Assembly: GCA_017507005.1 (NCBI GenBank)
Contig: JAFWBT010000007.1
Location: 23,682 to 87,681, forward strand
Source: Clostridia bacterium
GTDB lineage: Bacteria; Bacillota; Clostridia; Christensenellales; Borkfalkiaceae
DNA length: 64,000 bases
Reading direction: 5' to 3'
Both the position numbers and the translations under genes were made by a program. Shown here one piece after another: positions 54,411 to 62,943 of the stretch. Below the pieces are notes generated by a model, which was given only the letters and a program-made list of their open reading frames with translations, made no database searches and was not told where the DNA came from. Numbering within the stretch: position 1 is the stretch's first letter; every line of letters starts with the position of its first letter.

Positions 54411-54438
54411 AAAACGAGATACCCATGTACGCGTTGAA
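54411..54438 (+). repeat. Dispersed 28-bp motif, copy 15
   Basis: Perfect arms, centre AGATACCCAT. It ends 33 bp before the dnaB start. Confidence 0.9.
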
Positions 54439-54471
54439 CGTTGTTTTTACGCGTAAAGGAGAGTAAAAATT

Positions 54472-55980
54472 ATGGCAACGGCAATCAATACAATGCCCTA
54501 CAATCGCGATGCGGAAATGGCGCTACTCGGCTGTCTTTTAATCGACAACGAGATTGCGTCGGAGCTAGTGGAAAAACTGTCGGAAGAGGATTTTTATCAA
54601 GAATCGCACAAATACGTGTTGCGCGCAATGCAACGCGTGTTTAACGATAGAAAACCCATCGACCTCGTCACCGTCGCGGACGAATTAGAGAGCGAGGGCA
54701 GTCTTGAAAAGGCAGGCGGTATCGCCTATCTTACCGAGCTGACGCAAATCACTCCCTCGGCGGCGAATTACAAATCCTATCACGAGATTATCGCAAGAGA
54801 CAGTATCAACCGTCGCTTGATTCGCGCTTCGCGTCAAATTATCGAAACGTCGATGTCGGGTACGGACGAAAAGACGTCCATTGCCTTTGCGGAAAAGACT
54901 ATTTACGACATTTCCAAACAGTCCGAACGCTCGGCGTTGCTTGCTATGAGCGACGGCGACGTTATCGGGGAAGTATTGCACAAATTCGAGATGTTGCAGT
55001 CCGATCCCAATTCGTTCAAGGGCTTGCCGACGGGCTTTAAGCGTTTGGATAAGATGACGCACGGTTTACAGCCCGGCGCGCTTATCGTCTTGGCGGCTCG
55101 TCCCGGTATGGGTAAAACGTCGCTTGCAATGAACCTTGTCGAGCACGCTTCTTTGCGCGCCGGCAAGATCAGCGCCGTGTTCTCTCTCGAAATGCCGCGT
55201 AGCGAAATCGTACAGCGTCTTATTTGTTCGTATGCGAACGTGAGCATGCAACGCGCGCTGGACGGCGAACTGTCGGCGAAAGAATGGAAAAAGCTGATGC
55301 TTGCAGGCGATCAGCTGAAAAAGAGTAAGATATACATTGACGATTCTTCGCGCGTAACGCCTGCGGAAATATTGTCCAAATGTCGCCGTTTAAAGACGAC
55401 GGCTGGCGGCGTCGACCTTATTATGATCGACTATATCCAGCTGATGTCTAGCGGTGATTCTAAAATGGCGGGCGCGGAAAACAGACAACAGGAAATCGCG
55501 TCCATCACTCGTGATTTGAAGATTATGGCGAAAGAGCTGGGTGTGCCCGTTATCGCATTGTCGCAGCTGCGCCGTATCCAATCGAAAGAACCGCAGCTTT
55601 CCGACCTTCGTGAATCGGGCGCAATCGAGCAAGACGCCGATATCGTTATGTTCATCAGCCGTCCCGAAGCGATTGCTACGGCGGAAGAACTCGCCTCGGG
55701 CAGTATCGTCAAGGGCGCGGCAGAGCTGATTTTGGCAAAGCACAGAGGCGGTGAACAAGGGCGTGTTTCGCTAAAATTTATCGGCGAATGTACAAAATTC
55801 GTGGACGTGGACGAACAAAACCGCGACGACGAACCGCCTGAATATTCGCGTGCAACGCCGAATTTTGACGACGACGAGGAATTTGTGCCGCCCGAGGACG
55901 ACTATATGCCGCCCGAGCCGCCTGCAAGAAAAGGGGATTTGAAACCGACGGACGACGAAGATATCCCGTTTGATATTTAA
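54472..55980 (+). CDS. dnaB: Replicative DNA helicase
   Basis: Hexameric fork helicase (dnaC in Bacillus nomenclature). N-terminal DnaB domain (NRDAEMALLGCLLIDNE), then the RecA-like domain with Walker A ARPGMGKTS (about 210-218), Walker B LIMIDYIQLM and the arginine-finger region. The C-terminal tail is unusually long and acidic (DDDEEFVPPEDDYMPPEPP), likely disordered and possibly a protein-docking tail. It is 502 residues against the usual 440-455. No intein is seen. Confidence 0.96.
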   Translation: MATAINTMPYNRDAEMALLGCLLIDNEIASELVEKLSEEDFYQESHKYVLRAMQRVFNDRKPIDLVTVADELESEGSLEKAGGIAYLTELTQITPSAANYKSYHEIIARDSINRRLIRASRQIIETSMSGTDEKTSIAFAEKTIYDISKQSERSALLAMSDGDVIGEVLHKFEMLQSDPNSFKGLPTGFKRLDKMTHGLQPGALIVLAARPGMGKTSLAMNLVEHASLRAGKISAVFSLEMPRSEIVQRLICSYANVSMQRALDGELSAKEWKKLMLAGDQLKKSKIYIDDSSRVTPAEILSKCRRLKTTAGGVDLIMIDYIQLMSSGDSKMAGAENRQQEIASITRDLKIMAKELGVPVIALSQLRRIQSKEPQLSDLRESGAIEQDADIVMFISRPEAIATAEELASGSIVKGAAELILAKHRGGEQGRVSLKFIGECTKFVDVDEQNRDDEPPEYSRATPNFDDDEEFVPPEDDYMPPEPPARKGDLKPTDDEDIPFDI

Positions 55981-55991
55981 AGGCGAATACT

Positions 55992-57002
55992 ATGGAAACG
56001 AAGATCGAAAAAATCACCGCCGATAGCTTGGCGGTGGCAAAGAAGATCATTTTTGAGGGCGGCGTTGTGGCAATGCCGACGGAGACGGTGTACGGTCTTG
56101 GCGGCAACGCGTTTGACGATGCGGCGGTACAGCGTATCTTCGCCGTAAAGGGTAGACCGAGCGACAATCCTTTGATTGCACACGTGCATACCGATTACGA
56201 TTTATTAAAGATTATCGATTACGATCCGCCGTACGCGAAAAAACTGCGCGAGGCGTTTCTGCCCGGGCCGTTGACGCTCGTCTATCCCTCAACGGGGAAG
56301 GTGAGCCCGTACGTGTCCTGCGGTTTGAATACGTTGGCGGTGCGTATTCCCTCGCACGAGGGCGCGCAGGCGTTTTTAAAGGCGGTGGATATCCCTATCG
56401 TCGCGCCTAGCGCAAACGTATCCAAGCACGTCAGCCCGACGTCTGCACAGCACGTTTTTGAGGATTTTAATGAAAAAATCCCGCTCATTTTAGACGGCGG
56501 TGCTTGTGAGGGCGGTATTGAGAGTACCGTTTGCGACGTGACGGGCGAAATTCCCGTAATTCTTCGTCCGGGTTTGGTGACGAGAGAGCAAATCGCGGCA
56601 GTCGTTGGCGATTGCGGCGAGTATACGCCCGATTTAAGTGCAAAAGAAAAGGTAAAAAGCCCGGGGGTATTGTATAAACATTACTCGCCGCGGTGCAAAA
56701 CGGTATTGTTTTCCGCGGAGGAAACGCAAAAAGCCATCGCCGCTTGTCGGGCAGAAACGGGGCGCGTAGCGGTGCTCGGTGAACACGCTATTTTAGCGTT
56801 CGTCGCAGACATGGGTATCCCGTTTCTCGATTTAGGCGAAACGGAAACGGAAATGGCGAGCCGCTTGTACGACCTTTTGCGCGAGGCGGAAAAGGTGTGC
56901 GACGTGCTGATTGCAGTCGAGCCGAAAAAACAGGACGGCGTAATGGTAGGCGTACTAAATCGTTTACGCAAGGCGTGTGTTTCGACGGACATACCGCATT
57001 AA
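55992..57002 (+). CDS. ywlC: L-threonylcarbamoyladenylate synthase (Sua5/YwlC)
   Basis: Makes threonylcarbamoyl-AMP for the t6A37 modification of ANN-decoding tRNAs. The YrdC domain (GGVVAMPTETVYGLGG; KGRPSDNPLIAHV; SANVSKHVSPT) spans about 1-200 and the Sua5 C-terminal domain follows (SPGVLYKHYSP linker), together 336 residues. Followed by ywlE- and rpiB-like genes, the same order as in Bacillus. Confidence 0.94.
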   Translation: METKIEKITADSLAVAKKIIFEGGVVAMPTETVYGLGGNAFDDAAVQRIFAVKGRPSDNPLIAHVHTDYDLLKIIDYDPPYAKKLREAFLPGPLTLVYPSTGKVSPYVSCGLNTLAVRIPSHEGAQAFLKAVDIPIVAPSANVSKHVSPTSAQHVFEDFNEKIPLILDGGACEGGIESTVCDVTGEIPVILRPGLVTREQIAAVVGDCGEYTPDLSAKEKVKSPGVLYKHYSPRCKTVLFSAEETQKAIAACRAETGRVAVLGEHAILAFVADMGIPFLDLGETETEMASRLYDLLREAEKVCDVLIAVEPKKQDGVMVGVLNRLRKACVSTDIPH

Positions 57003-57063
57003 AGGGTATCAAAGACAAACGTAGCGTAGCGAAATAGGGCAAAAAGAAAAAGATGGGTATGAT

Positions 57064-57606
57064 ATGAAAAAACCAAAGACACCGAAAATCGTATTCGTTT
57101 GCACGGGCAACACTTGCCGTTCGCCGATGGCGGAACAGCTGTTAAAACGCGCTTTGCAACAGCGCGGCTGGAAAGGCGTCAACGTCGGCTCGGCAGGCAT
57201 CTCGGCGAAGCGCGGCAATCCAATCAATCCCAAATCCTTGCAGGTTTTGGCGGAAAACGGAATTGTCGTGGAGAAATTTTCGTCCACAAAACTAAACGAA
57301 AGGATTTTGCGCGATTCGTATGCGATTGTCTGTATGACGGAAACCCAGCGCGAATATCTTCTCGACGCGCGTTGGCACGCTCTAAGAAAGGCAGGCGTTG
57401 AGGGCGATATCGTTAACAACGTGTATTCCTTTTCCGAATTAACTGGCTACGAAGTGCTCGATCCGTACGGTAGAGATATCGATTGTTATCGGTACGTTTT
57501 CGGGCTGTTGGAGGGGGGCATGTCCGCGTTGATTGAAAAATTGCGCCTTTCCTCTATCGTAAAAATGCCAAAAAAACGCGGCAGACCTAAAAAAACGCAA
57601 AATTAA
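57064..57606 (+). CDS. ywlE: Low-molecular-weight phosphatase, probable protein-arginine phosphatase
   Basis: The active-site loop C13-T-G-N-T-C-R19-S carries Thr at the fifth position (T17), the residue that sets YwlE arginine phosphatases apart from tyrosine phosphatases; the general acid lies in LDPYGRD. It has 180 residues with a short basic C-terminal extension (KKRGRPKKTQN). The ywlC-ywlE-rpiB neighbourhood supports the arginine assignment. No McsB kinase or ClpC is in the window. Confidence 0.88.
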   Translation: MKKPKTPKIVFVCTGNTCRSPMAEQLLKRALQQRGWKGVNVGSAGISAKRGNPINPKSLQVLAENGIVVEKFSSTKLNERILRDSYAIVCMTETQREYLLDARWHALRKAGVEGDIVNNVYSFSELTGYEVLDPYGRDIDCYRYVFGLLEGGMSALIEKLRLSSIVKMPKKRGRPKKTQN

Positions 57607-57649
57607 AAAAATAAAGATATATAAAAGATATATAAAGGAGAATTTTACT

Positions 57650-58102
57650 ATGAAAATTGCAGTTGCATGCGACCATGGTGGCCTCAATTTAAAAAAAGCA
57701 ATGATTGCTTACGTGGAAAAGCTCGGCCATACGGCAGTGGATTTTGGTACGCATACCACCGATTCTTGCGATTATCCCGATTTTGCCTTGCAGGCAGCGG
57801 AAGCGGTAGCGAGCGGCGAATGTGAAAGAGGTATCGTCGTTTGCTCGTCGGGTATCGGCGTGTCCATTGTTGCGAATAAAGTGCCTGGGGTACGCTGTGC
57901 GCATTGTCACGATTGGTATTGCGCTAAATTCACCCGTTTGCACAATGACGCGAATATGCTCGCGTTCGGTGAAAAGGTGCTGGGCGAGGGTATGATGCAG
58001 GAAATCGTCAACGTGTTCCTCACGACGGAATACGAGGGCGGCGAACGTCACGACCGCCGTTTGGCAAAAATCACCGCAATCGAGAAAAAATATTGCAAAT
58101 AA
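57650..58102 (+). CDS. rpiB: Ribose-5-phosphate isomerase B
   Basis: Interconverts ribose 5-phosphate and ribulose 5-phosphate in the pentose phosphate pathway. ACDHGG at 6-11, CSSGIGVSIVANK with the catalytic Cys, and CHDWYCAKFTRLHNDANMLAFG are diagnostic of the RpiB/LacAB fold. 150 residues, strong AAAGGAG site. Confidence 0.95.
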   Translation: MKIAVACDHGGLNLKKAMIAYVEKLGHTAVDFGTHTTDSCDYPDFALQAAEAVASGECERGIVVCSSGIGVSIVANKVPGVRCAHCHDWYCAKFTRLHNDANMLAFGEKVLGEGMMQEIVNVFLTTEYEGGERHDRRLAKITAIEKKYCK

Positions 58103-58118
58103 CCCCGCAAACTTCTTC

Positions 58119-58148
58119 GCTATGGACGGAATATATCCGTCCGTAGCG
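58119..58148 (+). terminator. Hairpin after rpiB
   Basis: CGCTATGGACGGA / TCCGTCCGTAGCG, strong stem with a short loop, followed only by a weak T stretch (TCTTT). A possible terminator. Confidence 0.55.
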
Positions 58149-58230
58149 TCTTTAAAGGGCGCGTTTTAACGTTTAGACGCACGTTTCAACGCCTAAATAG
58201 CCTAAATTTAAACGAAATTAGGAGAAAATA

Positions 58231-59067
58231 ATGGAGCTGTTAAAAGAGTTAAAACAAGTCGCTTGGGAGTTCGTGCACGGCTACGGTCTCACGATATTCA
58301 AGGCGCTAGCGATTTTCGTTTTAGGGATATTGATTATCACCGCCGTAAAGAAAACGGTGAAAAAGAACGCGCTCAAGAGCCGTAACATAGACAACGCCGC
58401 GGCGGCGTTCATCACGTCGTTGGTGGCGCTTGTTGCATACGTGTGCTTGGTGTTGCTGCTCGTGGGTACGCTCGGCTTTTCAACGACGGGCATTATCGCG
58501 GCGTTCTCGTCCGTAATGCTCGCCATTTCCTTAGGCTTGCAAAACACCCTTTCCAGCCTCACCAACGGTATTGTGCTTATTTTTACGAAACCGTTCAGCG
58601 CAGGCGATTACGTGGATATCGGCGGTACGGCAGGCACGGTGAAAGAGGTGAAACTGTTTTCCGTCAAGCTCGTCACGGGCGATAACGTTACGGTGATTTT
58701 GCCGAATAACACGGTGCTTAGCTCAGTGATTACCAATTATAGCCGTATGCCGATGCGTCGTGTGGATATGGTGTTGCCTATGCCCTACGAGGTGGATATT
58801 GAAAAGCTGAAAGAGCTGATTCACGGCTTGATAGAGGCGGACGAACGTATTAAAAAAGACCCCGCGCCTTTCTTCCGTTTGACGGAATATGGAGCAAGCT
58901 CGTTAGATTTCACCTTGCGCGTTTGGACGGACGCAGGGGAATATTGGAACGTGCGTTTGGATTTGATGGAAAAAATCTTATATACGCTGCGTGAAAACGG
59001 CATTGAAATGCCTTACGACCAGTTGCAGGTGCACGTGGTAAACGCGGATAAGGAGGTGCAATCGTGA
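58231..59067 (+). CDS. MscS-type mechanosensitive channel
   Basis: A 278-residue small-conductance channel. Three N-terminal membrane segments include a pore helix rich in Gly/Ala (ISLGLQNTLSSLTNGIVLIF), then the beta domain GDYVDIGGTAGTVKE and PNNTVLSSVITNYSR and the C-terminal alpha/beta domain. It relieves turgor on osmotic downshock. The stop overlaps the next gene's start (TGATG). Confidence 0.93.
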   Translation: MELLKELKQVAWEFVHGYGLTIFKALAIFVLGILIITAVKKTVKKNALKSRNIDNAAAAFITSLVALVAYVCLVLLLVGTLGFSTTGIIAAFSSVMLAISLGLQNTLSSLTNGIVLIFTKPFSAGDYVDIGGTAGTVKEVKLFSVKLVTGDNVTVILPNNTVLSSVITNYSRMPMRRVDMVLPMPYEVDIEKLKELIHGLIEADERIKKDPAPFFRLTEYGASSLDFTLRVWTDAGEYWNVRLDLMEKILYTLRENGIEMPYDQLQVHVVNADKEVQS

Positions 59068-59546
59068 TGAACGTTATTCTTCTTAGTATGCGCTCTAATA
59101 CAAGACTGTTGCTGGAATACGGCGCATATCTCGCCGTTATTGTGGTCAGCACTATTTTGATTGCGGCTATCAAACGCAAAACCAAAAGCGAGCTCCGCCC
59201 CGAATGGGTGAAAAGCCGTTGCGAAAAGGCAAAAAAATACGCGCAGGGGCTGTTGCCGCGTACGGAAAATATGGGCGCGCATTTGTTTTTGGGTACGACG
59301 CAGCTGTTAAAGCTGAAAAATCATTTAGAAAACGCGGCTTGGTCGGCGTATCAAATCGTGGAAATGAAAAAGGATATCGTGTTCGAGGGCGTGGCGTCGG
59401 CGTTGGATAGTCAGGCGAACGCGCTGTATAAAAAGGCGGAAAACGGCTACGTGCCCGTAAAAGAGTATGAAGAGCTGGTGACGTCGGTGATAGCGGCGAT
59501 TGACGAAGTGATGAAAAAAATCGACGCGATTGCGGCGACAAGATAA
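59067..59546 (+). CDS. Small membrane-anchored helical protein
   Basis: Not recognised. About 159 residues with one N-terminal membrane segment (GAYLAVIVVSTILIAAI), then a long amphipathic helical region ending in IDEVMKKIDAIAATR. It is translationally coupled to the mscS gene (TGATG); a GTG at 59064 is an alternative start. It may be an accessory of the channel, by context only. Confidence 0.65.
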   Translation: MNVILLSMRSNTRLLLEYGAYLAVIVVSTILIAAIKRKTKSELRPEWVKSRCEKAKKYAQGLLPRTENMGAHLFLGTTQLLKLKNHLENAAWSAYQIVEMKKDIVFEGVASALDSQANALYKKAENGYVPVKEYEELVTSVIAAIDEVMKKIDAIAATR

Positions 59547-59561
59547 ACAAGGATGTAAAAA

Positions 59562-60272
59562 ATGAAAAAAATCATCTCCATCGGCGGTGGCGATTTACGC
59601 GCGCGCACGACGCTGAAAATAGACGAATATATCGCAAACCTCGCCAAAGCCCGCGCAGGGGCGAATAGAGCCAACGCGCTGTTTATCCCGACGGCGAGCC
59701 ACGATTTTATGCCCTATTATAATACTTTTCATAAGGTATATACGGGCGTTTTCGATATCAAGACGGACGTCGCGCTGACGGTGTTCAAAGAACCGGATAT
59801 GGAAAAAATGCGCGCAAAGTTTGAAAAAGCGGACGTTATTTACGTAGGCGGCGGCGATACGGTGTTTATGATAGAGCACTGGAAAAAATCGGGTTTATTG
59901 CCGCTGATTGAGGACGCGTATGAGCGCGGCGTGATTTTGGCAGGGCTGTCGGCAGGTGCGATATGCTGGTTTTCGGATATCTATACGGATTCGGAGCTAG
60001 TGAACGGCGCAGGCGAGGAAAAATATTCTATGTTCAAGGGATTAAATTGGATAAACGGAAAAATTTCTCCGCATTATGGCGCAAGAATGCTTGACTTTGA
60101 CAAAATCGTGTGTTATAATTTCGATTGTGCTTACGGGATCGAAGACGACTCGGCGCTTGTTATAGAGGACGGGGAAATCGTCGGTAGCCTGTCGAGTGGC
60201 GGAAAAGCCTGGAAGATAGAGCAAGAGAACGGAGCATTAAAAAAGACGGAAATTCCGTCTTGTAAATTTTGA
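59562..60272 (+). CDS. Peptidase E-like (S51 family) protein
   Basis: A 236-residue protein with VIYVGGGDTVFMIEHW and the nucleophile elbow GLSAGAICWF, where Ser130 is the predicted catalytic residue of S51 dipeptidases (peptidase E cleaves Asp-X dipeptides; relatives include cyanophycinase). The C-terminal end of the frame forms an inverted repeat (AAGACGGAA / TTCCGTCTT, 60243-60261) over the last codons. Confidence 0.85.
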   Translation: MKKIISIGGGDLRARTTLKIDEYIANLAKARAGANRANALFIPTASHDFMPYYNTFHKVYTGVFDIKTDVALTVFKEPDMEKMRAKFEKADVIYVGGGDTVFMIEHWKKSGLLPLIEDAYERGVILAGLSAGAICWFSDIYTDSELVNGAGEEKYSMFKGLNWINGKISPHYGARMLDFDKIVCYNFDCAYGIEDDSALVIEDGEIVGSLSSGGKAWKIEQENGALKKTEIPSCKF

Positions 60273-60372
60273 TAAAAGCGGGCTTGCCTGTTTTTATATA
60301 CGTGGAATAGCTTGAAGTAGCCCACCTTAGGAGTTGCAGTTCTCTCCGAGTAAAAATAAAAAGAACGCATAT

Positions 60373-60455
60373 GCGGATGTGGCGAAACTGGCAGACGCGC
60401 AGGTTTCAGGTTCCTGTGGGAGACCATATGGGTTCGAGTCCCTTCATCCGCACCA
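60373..60455 (+). tRNA. tRNA-Leu (CAG)
   Basis: 83 nt including encoded CCA. Acceptor stem GCGGATG/CATCCGC with discriminator A, anticodon loop TTCAGGT (anticodon CAG), variable arm GTGGGAGACCATAT, T-arm GGGTTCGAGTCCC. The base pair next to the anticodon loop (31-39) is T-T, a mismatch. Its 3' part is copied several times downstream. Confidence 0.95.
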
Positions 60456-60464
60456 TGGTAGGTA

Positions 60465-60510
60465 TACAGACCTGTGCTTAATAAAAAGCACAGGTCTGTA
60501 AGATTTTTTA
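60465..60510 (+). terminator. Terminator after tRNA-Leu
   Basis: Perfect 15-bp stem TACAGACCTGTGCTT / AAGCACAGGTCTGTA, then ATTTTTT. It lies inside the inserted segment. Confidence 0.9.
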
Positions 60511-60609
60511 GACAAAATTAAATAAATATGTTAGAATCATAGCCGTGATTGTGTTTACAATGATTGCTAGATGTAAAGAAAGGAAATGAAGAAGAAGCAA
60601 TAAAAGAAA

Positions 60610-61800
60610 TTGTTAGATTATGGTATAGGATTTTTAGCTTGTTTTTTATTGTCGGATAATGTTATAGTAAAAACAAAGCATTATAAAAGCAACCAAATAT
60701 ATCAAATTGAGTTAGAGAAAAATAGTGAGTATGTTGTTACTAACACCGAAGAATCGTCATTGTTTTATGGTACGGAGATCCAATTGGAATACAATTCATT
60801 TTTTAAATCGTTTAAGACAAAAGAAGATTTAAAAAGTTTTATTGGTAATTTCTTTGATACAACTATTCCTATTTATTTTTGTGATAAAGATTTCTCTAAT
60901 GAAGAAGAATTAGTATCCAACAAGAATCTTGAAATACTGAAGCAAATTGTCGATAAATCAAAAAAAACAAAACAAGAATTGGTTGATTGCTCCAAATACT
61001 CAACAACACTTAGCGGGAGTATTATTTTAAAGCCTGAAAGAGAAAGGAGTAAACAAAAAATTGAAAGTCTATTAGGAAGAAAGAAATATGTTTTCAATAG
61101 CGAAAAAAATGTATTTGAGCAGGTAGAAAGTGTTCCAGAAGGACGTTATAACTTAATACCTTATATTAGGATTGAACAAGATGAATATGAAACAATACGA
61201 AAATCATCAAGGGAGATTTCAGGGAAATCAAAAACTCTATTTGCCTTAGCCAAAGAAAAAGGTTTAATGCTCCTTCTTTTAACAAAAGTAGAAGATGATT
61301 TTCCTTTTCCGGATTATTTTTATGATACTGAAAGCCCTGCGGACAAAGCGTTGCAAACTATTTTTAATAATAGCGATATTCCTTTTTATCCTGAACTTTT
61401 TTATTATGAAAATATTATGTCGATATATGTGATGGATAATGAATTCATTCACCTTTATGGTTGTGGGCTGTATAATCGAATGAGATTTGGAAGGGCCTAT
61501 TCTCCAGAAAAAGAATTTGCACCGACGTATTTATACTATAAAGATATCTTAGTTAGAGATTTTAGATTTGTTAGAGCTTTTATTCCTTATGCATATGAGG
61601 TTTTTGGGTACATCAACTACAAGGGGAGGGACTTAAAACTTGATGTATCTAGGAATGAGATTATTGAAGGGAATCATAATATCAATATGGAATTTACAAA
61701 AACTTTACTAAAATATAAAAAAGAAAGGGAGAAAAATTTACAGGTTCTTAAATTTATTGATAAAATTTTGGAGTATTACGAAAATAGAAATAATCAATAA
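60610..61800 (+). pseudogene. 5'-truncated GHKL/Hsp90-like ATPase
   Basis: About 396 residues remain. The visible start LDYGIGFLACFLLSDNVIVKTK matches the middle of an Hsp90/HATPase_c domain (the GxxGxGFxxxF lid region), and GTEIQLEY is its later G-T strand. The N-box (E-x-x-x-N) and the D-x-G-x-G ATP loop that should precede it are missing, and there is an in-frame TAA just upstream, so it cannot hydrolyse ATP as it stands. The rest (to KILEYYENRNNQ) looks intact and AT-rich. Island-borne proteins of this type occur in defence loci; that role is a guess here. Confidence 0.55.
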
Positions 61801-61955
61801 GAACTATAAGATTTGCGCATTATTTTCTAATAACCAATGAAAGCTGGTTTTTATTAATTGTATATCCCAATGTTTTTTTCCTGAATAAAAACCGCTGGGT
61901 TCGAGTCAGTATTGAAAACCATAAAGGTTTAGAATAGGTCATACAACACACGCAA

Positions 61956-61982
61956 ACGCACCCTTCAGGGGTGCGTTTTTTG
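61956..61982 (+). terminator. Terminator near the right end of the tRNA-Leu island
   Basis: ACGCACCC, TTCA, GGGGTGCGT, then TTTTTT. Confidence 0.85.
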
Positions 61983-61986
61983 TGTG

Positions 61987-62166
61987 GTACGGATGAAGGC
62001 TTGACTTGGTTTCATCGGTTCGCGCGAGGAGGGTGGAAGCCCGACGACGCTCTCCGAGAGGACTCCGCTTGCGGAGTATCGGAGATACCCTTCATCCGCA
62101 CTGTAAAATCTCGCCGAATAAAAAGCGTGGCGCCCGCTAAAGGCGCAAATCCTGTCATCCGCACCA
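61987..62166 (+). mobile_element. Small tRNA-Leu-derived repeat element
   Basis: 61987-61999 (GTACGGATGAAGG) and 62089-62101 (CCTTCATCCGCAC) form an inverted repeat, the second being a copy of the tRNA-Leu 3' end. The right end is hairpin GCGCC-CGCTAAA-GGCGC (62130-62146), then AAATCC and TCATCCGCACCA (62155-62166), a second copy of the tRNA 3' end. The hairpin plus copied 3' end has the same design as the element next to tRNA-Ser. The 97-codon frame across it is not credible as protein. Confidence 0.6.
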
Positions 62167-62168
62167 GT

Positions 62169-62207
62169 AAATCGACAAATTTCGACAAGAGATTTGTCGA
62201 TTTTTCC
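62169..62207 (+). terminator. Probable original tRNA-Leu terminator, displaced
   Basis: AAATCGACAAAT / ATTTGTCGATTT then TTTCC. It directly follows the last copied tRNA 3' end, as at the tmRNA locus. Confidence 0.7.
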
Positions 62208-62320
62208 TATCTATACAAATTGCTTATACTAAGCAAAAAAGGTGGCAGTGGTCTAGCTGTCTAAAAAAATTGACACCTTTCAAGTGTGGCTGAAATTTAT
62301 AAAAAAGTAAAAAAAACATA

Positions 62321-62348
62321 TTGAAAATGTTTAAATGTATGGTATAAT
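62321..62348 (+). promoter_or_regulatory. Promoter of the ygjV-like gene
   Basis: TTGAAA (62321-62326), 16-bp spacer, TATAAT (62343-62348), then AGGAGG at 62373. Confidence 0.75.
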
Positions 62349-62388
62349 ATTTAAAAATATATTTATCTTGGTAGGAGGCAAGCAATTT

Positions 62389-62943
62389 GTGAAGGTTGTT
62401 GCACAGATAATTGGCATTGTTGCCATGGTGTTTAATATTTGTTCGTATCAACAAAAACAGCAAAGAGGAATTATTGCTTTGCAGTTGTTTGGCTCGGTTC
62501 TATTTACTGTGCATTTTTTTATGTTAAACGCGTATATGGGTGGCTTGTTAAACGCGATTGGCGTTATCCGGGCGATTGTTTTTTTGTATAAAGACAAGCT
62601 GAAAACAGAGCACGTTTTGTGGCTTATCGGGTTTATTGCCATCTATGTAGCGTCGTATATTTTGACTTTTACCGTCTTTAATAAACAATTTGACATTTGG
62701 AACGCAATGATTGAAATTTTGCCTTTGATTGGTATGACAGCGACAACCTTTGCTTTTCGCAGCCGAACCCCAAAAGTTACTCGGTTATTGGGGTTGGTAA
62801 GCTCTCCGTCATGGCTTGTGTATAATTTAATTTCCCTGTCAATAGGGGCGATTTTTTGCGAGGTTATTAGCTTGGGTTCTATTTTAGTTGGTTATTTGCG
62901 ATTGGATAGAGAAAAGATGAAAAAAGGGGATCAAAATGCGTAA
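62389..62943 (+). CDS. YgjV family inner membrane protein
   Basis: About 184 residues with six hydrophobic segments and FNICSYQQKQQRGIIALQLFGSVLFTVHFF, typical of the YgjV (Imp-YgjV) family of unknown function. The GTG at 62389 is chosen as start because AGGAGG lies 10 nt upstream; the longer frame from 62335 begins inside the promoter. It overlaps the next gene by 8 bp (ATGCGTAA), so they are coupled. Confidence 0.8.
   Translation: MKVVAQIIGIVAMVFNICSYQQKQQRGIIALQLFGSVLFTVHFFMLNAYMGGLLNAIGVIRAIVFLYKDKLKTEHVLWLIGFIAIYVASYILTFTVFNKQFDIWNAMIEILPLIGMTATTFAFRSRTPKVTRLLGLVSSPSWLVYNLISLSIGAIFCEVISLGSILVGYLRLDREKMKKGDQNA

Larger units (their letters stand above)
60429..61907 (+). mobile_element. 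Segment inserted in tRNA-Leu, bounded by T-arm repeats
   Basis: The 12-bp T-arm word TGGGTTCGAGTC of tRNA-Leu (60429-60440) recurs at 61896-61907. Between them are a new terminator and an AT-rich, 5'-truncated ATPase-like gene. No integrase is present. It looks like the decayed cargo of an element that used the tRNA as attachment site. Confidence 0.55.

Noticed and set aside
17758-54438. CRISPR array made of 28-bp repeats
   Set aside because: Copies are scattered over tens of kilobases, never regularly spaced with unique spacers, and no cas genes are present.
61971-62264. Plus-strand 97-codon frame in the tRNA-Leu element
   Set aside because: It starts in a terminator and runs through tRNA 3'-end copies and another terminator; not a credible gene.
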